Both the position numbers and the translations under genes were made by a program. The notes under the pieces are model-generated. The model did no database searches, had not been told where the DNA came from, and worked only from the letters and a program-made list of their open reading frames with translations. A stretch of DNA of 37,964 nucleotides, taken from the NCBI GenBank assembly GCA_910578505.1, contig CAJTPV010000031.1, positions 1 through 37,964 of the forward strand, in the 5' to 3' direction. Below are positions 37,871 through 37,964 of the stretch, piece by piece (position 1 is the stretch's first letter; each line of letters starts with the position of its first letter). The DNA is from an uncultured Oscillospiraceae bacterium (GTDB lineage: Bacteria > Bacillota > Clostridia > Oscillospirales > Oscillospiraceae).

Positions 37871-37964
37871 TATACTCGTGCCCGCGGGGGGAAAAATGTG
37901 CCAGAATGCGGGGACCCCTCAGTCACGCTTCGCGTGCCAGCTCCCCTTTCAGGGGAGCCTTTTC
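37871..37964 (-). repeat. Interspersed palindromic repeat, copy 3 (cut by window end)
   Basis: In inverse orientation to copies 1 and 2: TATACTCG at 37871, the shared flank ATGTGCCAGAATGCGGG, then the core from 37913 (GACCCCTCAGTCACGC...) to the window edge. The left half of the element lies outside the window. Confidence 0.85.

Overview
The window looks like a chromosomal segment of a high-GC, endospore-forming Clostridia of the Oscillospiraceae type (Flavonifractor / Oscillibacter / Lawsonibacter-like). The reasons are the GC-rich codon use, sigma-A promoters of the Firmicutes kind, strong AGGAGG ribosome sites, a SleC/Csp-type spore germination locus, a GerMN protein, a MurT/GatD pair, a YerC-type TrpR-like regulator and SLH-anchored surface protein. 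The genus is inferred from memory of gene content, not from a search.

Layout. 1-1250: AT-richer accessory DNA with a partial unknown gene, a divergent XRE regulator whose promoter region holds a palindromic operator, the tail of an Rpn-type nuclease gene and the first of three copies of a palindromic interspersed repeat. 1250-5830: a divergent germination locus, a SleC-like cortex-lytic enzyme facing two Csp-like subtilases. 5995-9955: magnesium transporter MgtE, SfsA and a stand-alone KdpE/KdpD-like two-component pair with no potassium pump beside it. 10000-10620: a gene-poor relic with tandem repeats. 10620-13820: a nucleotide and housekeeping group (YfbR-like nucleotidase, YmdB-like phosphodiesterase, dCMP deaminase, aldose epimerase). 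14052-17936: a 1294-residue secreted SLH protein. 18070-18280: a tiny self-contained minus-strand transcription unit. 18557-23590: DsbA-like oxidoreductase, glycosyltransferase, FeoA, TrpR-like regulator with methyltransferase, a candidate structured RNA, GreA and a DUF1858 protein. 23658-25898: TrmK, a Nif3-like protein and YebC. 25960-30847: penicillin-binding carboxypeptidase, a ComEA-like protein, and a response regulator / histidine kinase / GerMN operon. 30898-31633: an AT-richer MNT-HEPN toxin-antitoxin pair, followed by repeat copy 2. 31954-36768: a minus-strand operon of metallophosphoesterase, MnmG, MurT and a GatD homologue that lacks the catalytic residues. 36875-37738: ZIP metal transporter, then repeat copy 3 cut by the window end.

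How the parts fit. Most of the window is core genome. Accessory DNA sits at about 1-1.2, 10-10.6, 18.1-18.3, 20.5-20.8 and 30.9-31.9 kb, and the interspersed repeats mark or lie next to several of these. The clearest cellular themes are spore germination and cell-wall turnover (SleC, Csp pair, D-alanyl-D-alanine carboxypeptidase, GerMN, MurT/GatD) and ion or redox homeostasis (MgtE, KdpDE-like, FeoA, ZIP, DsbA-like).

The most unusual items are the GatD homologue with substituted active-site residues next to an intact MurT, the Csp pair with both catalytic triads intact beside SleC, the kinase gene without an ordinary start codon, and two unannotated minus-strand small transcription units (18.07-18.28 kb and 22.4-22.66 kb).
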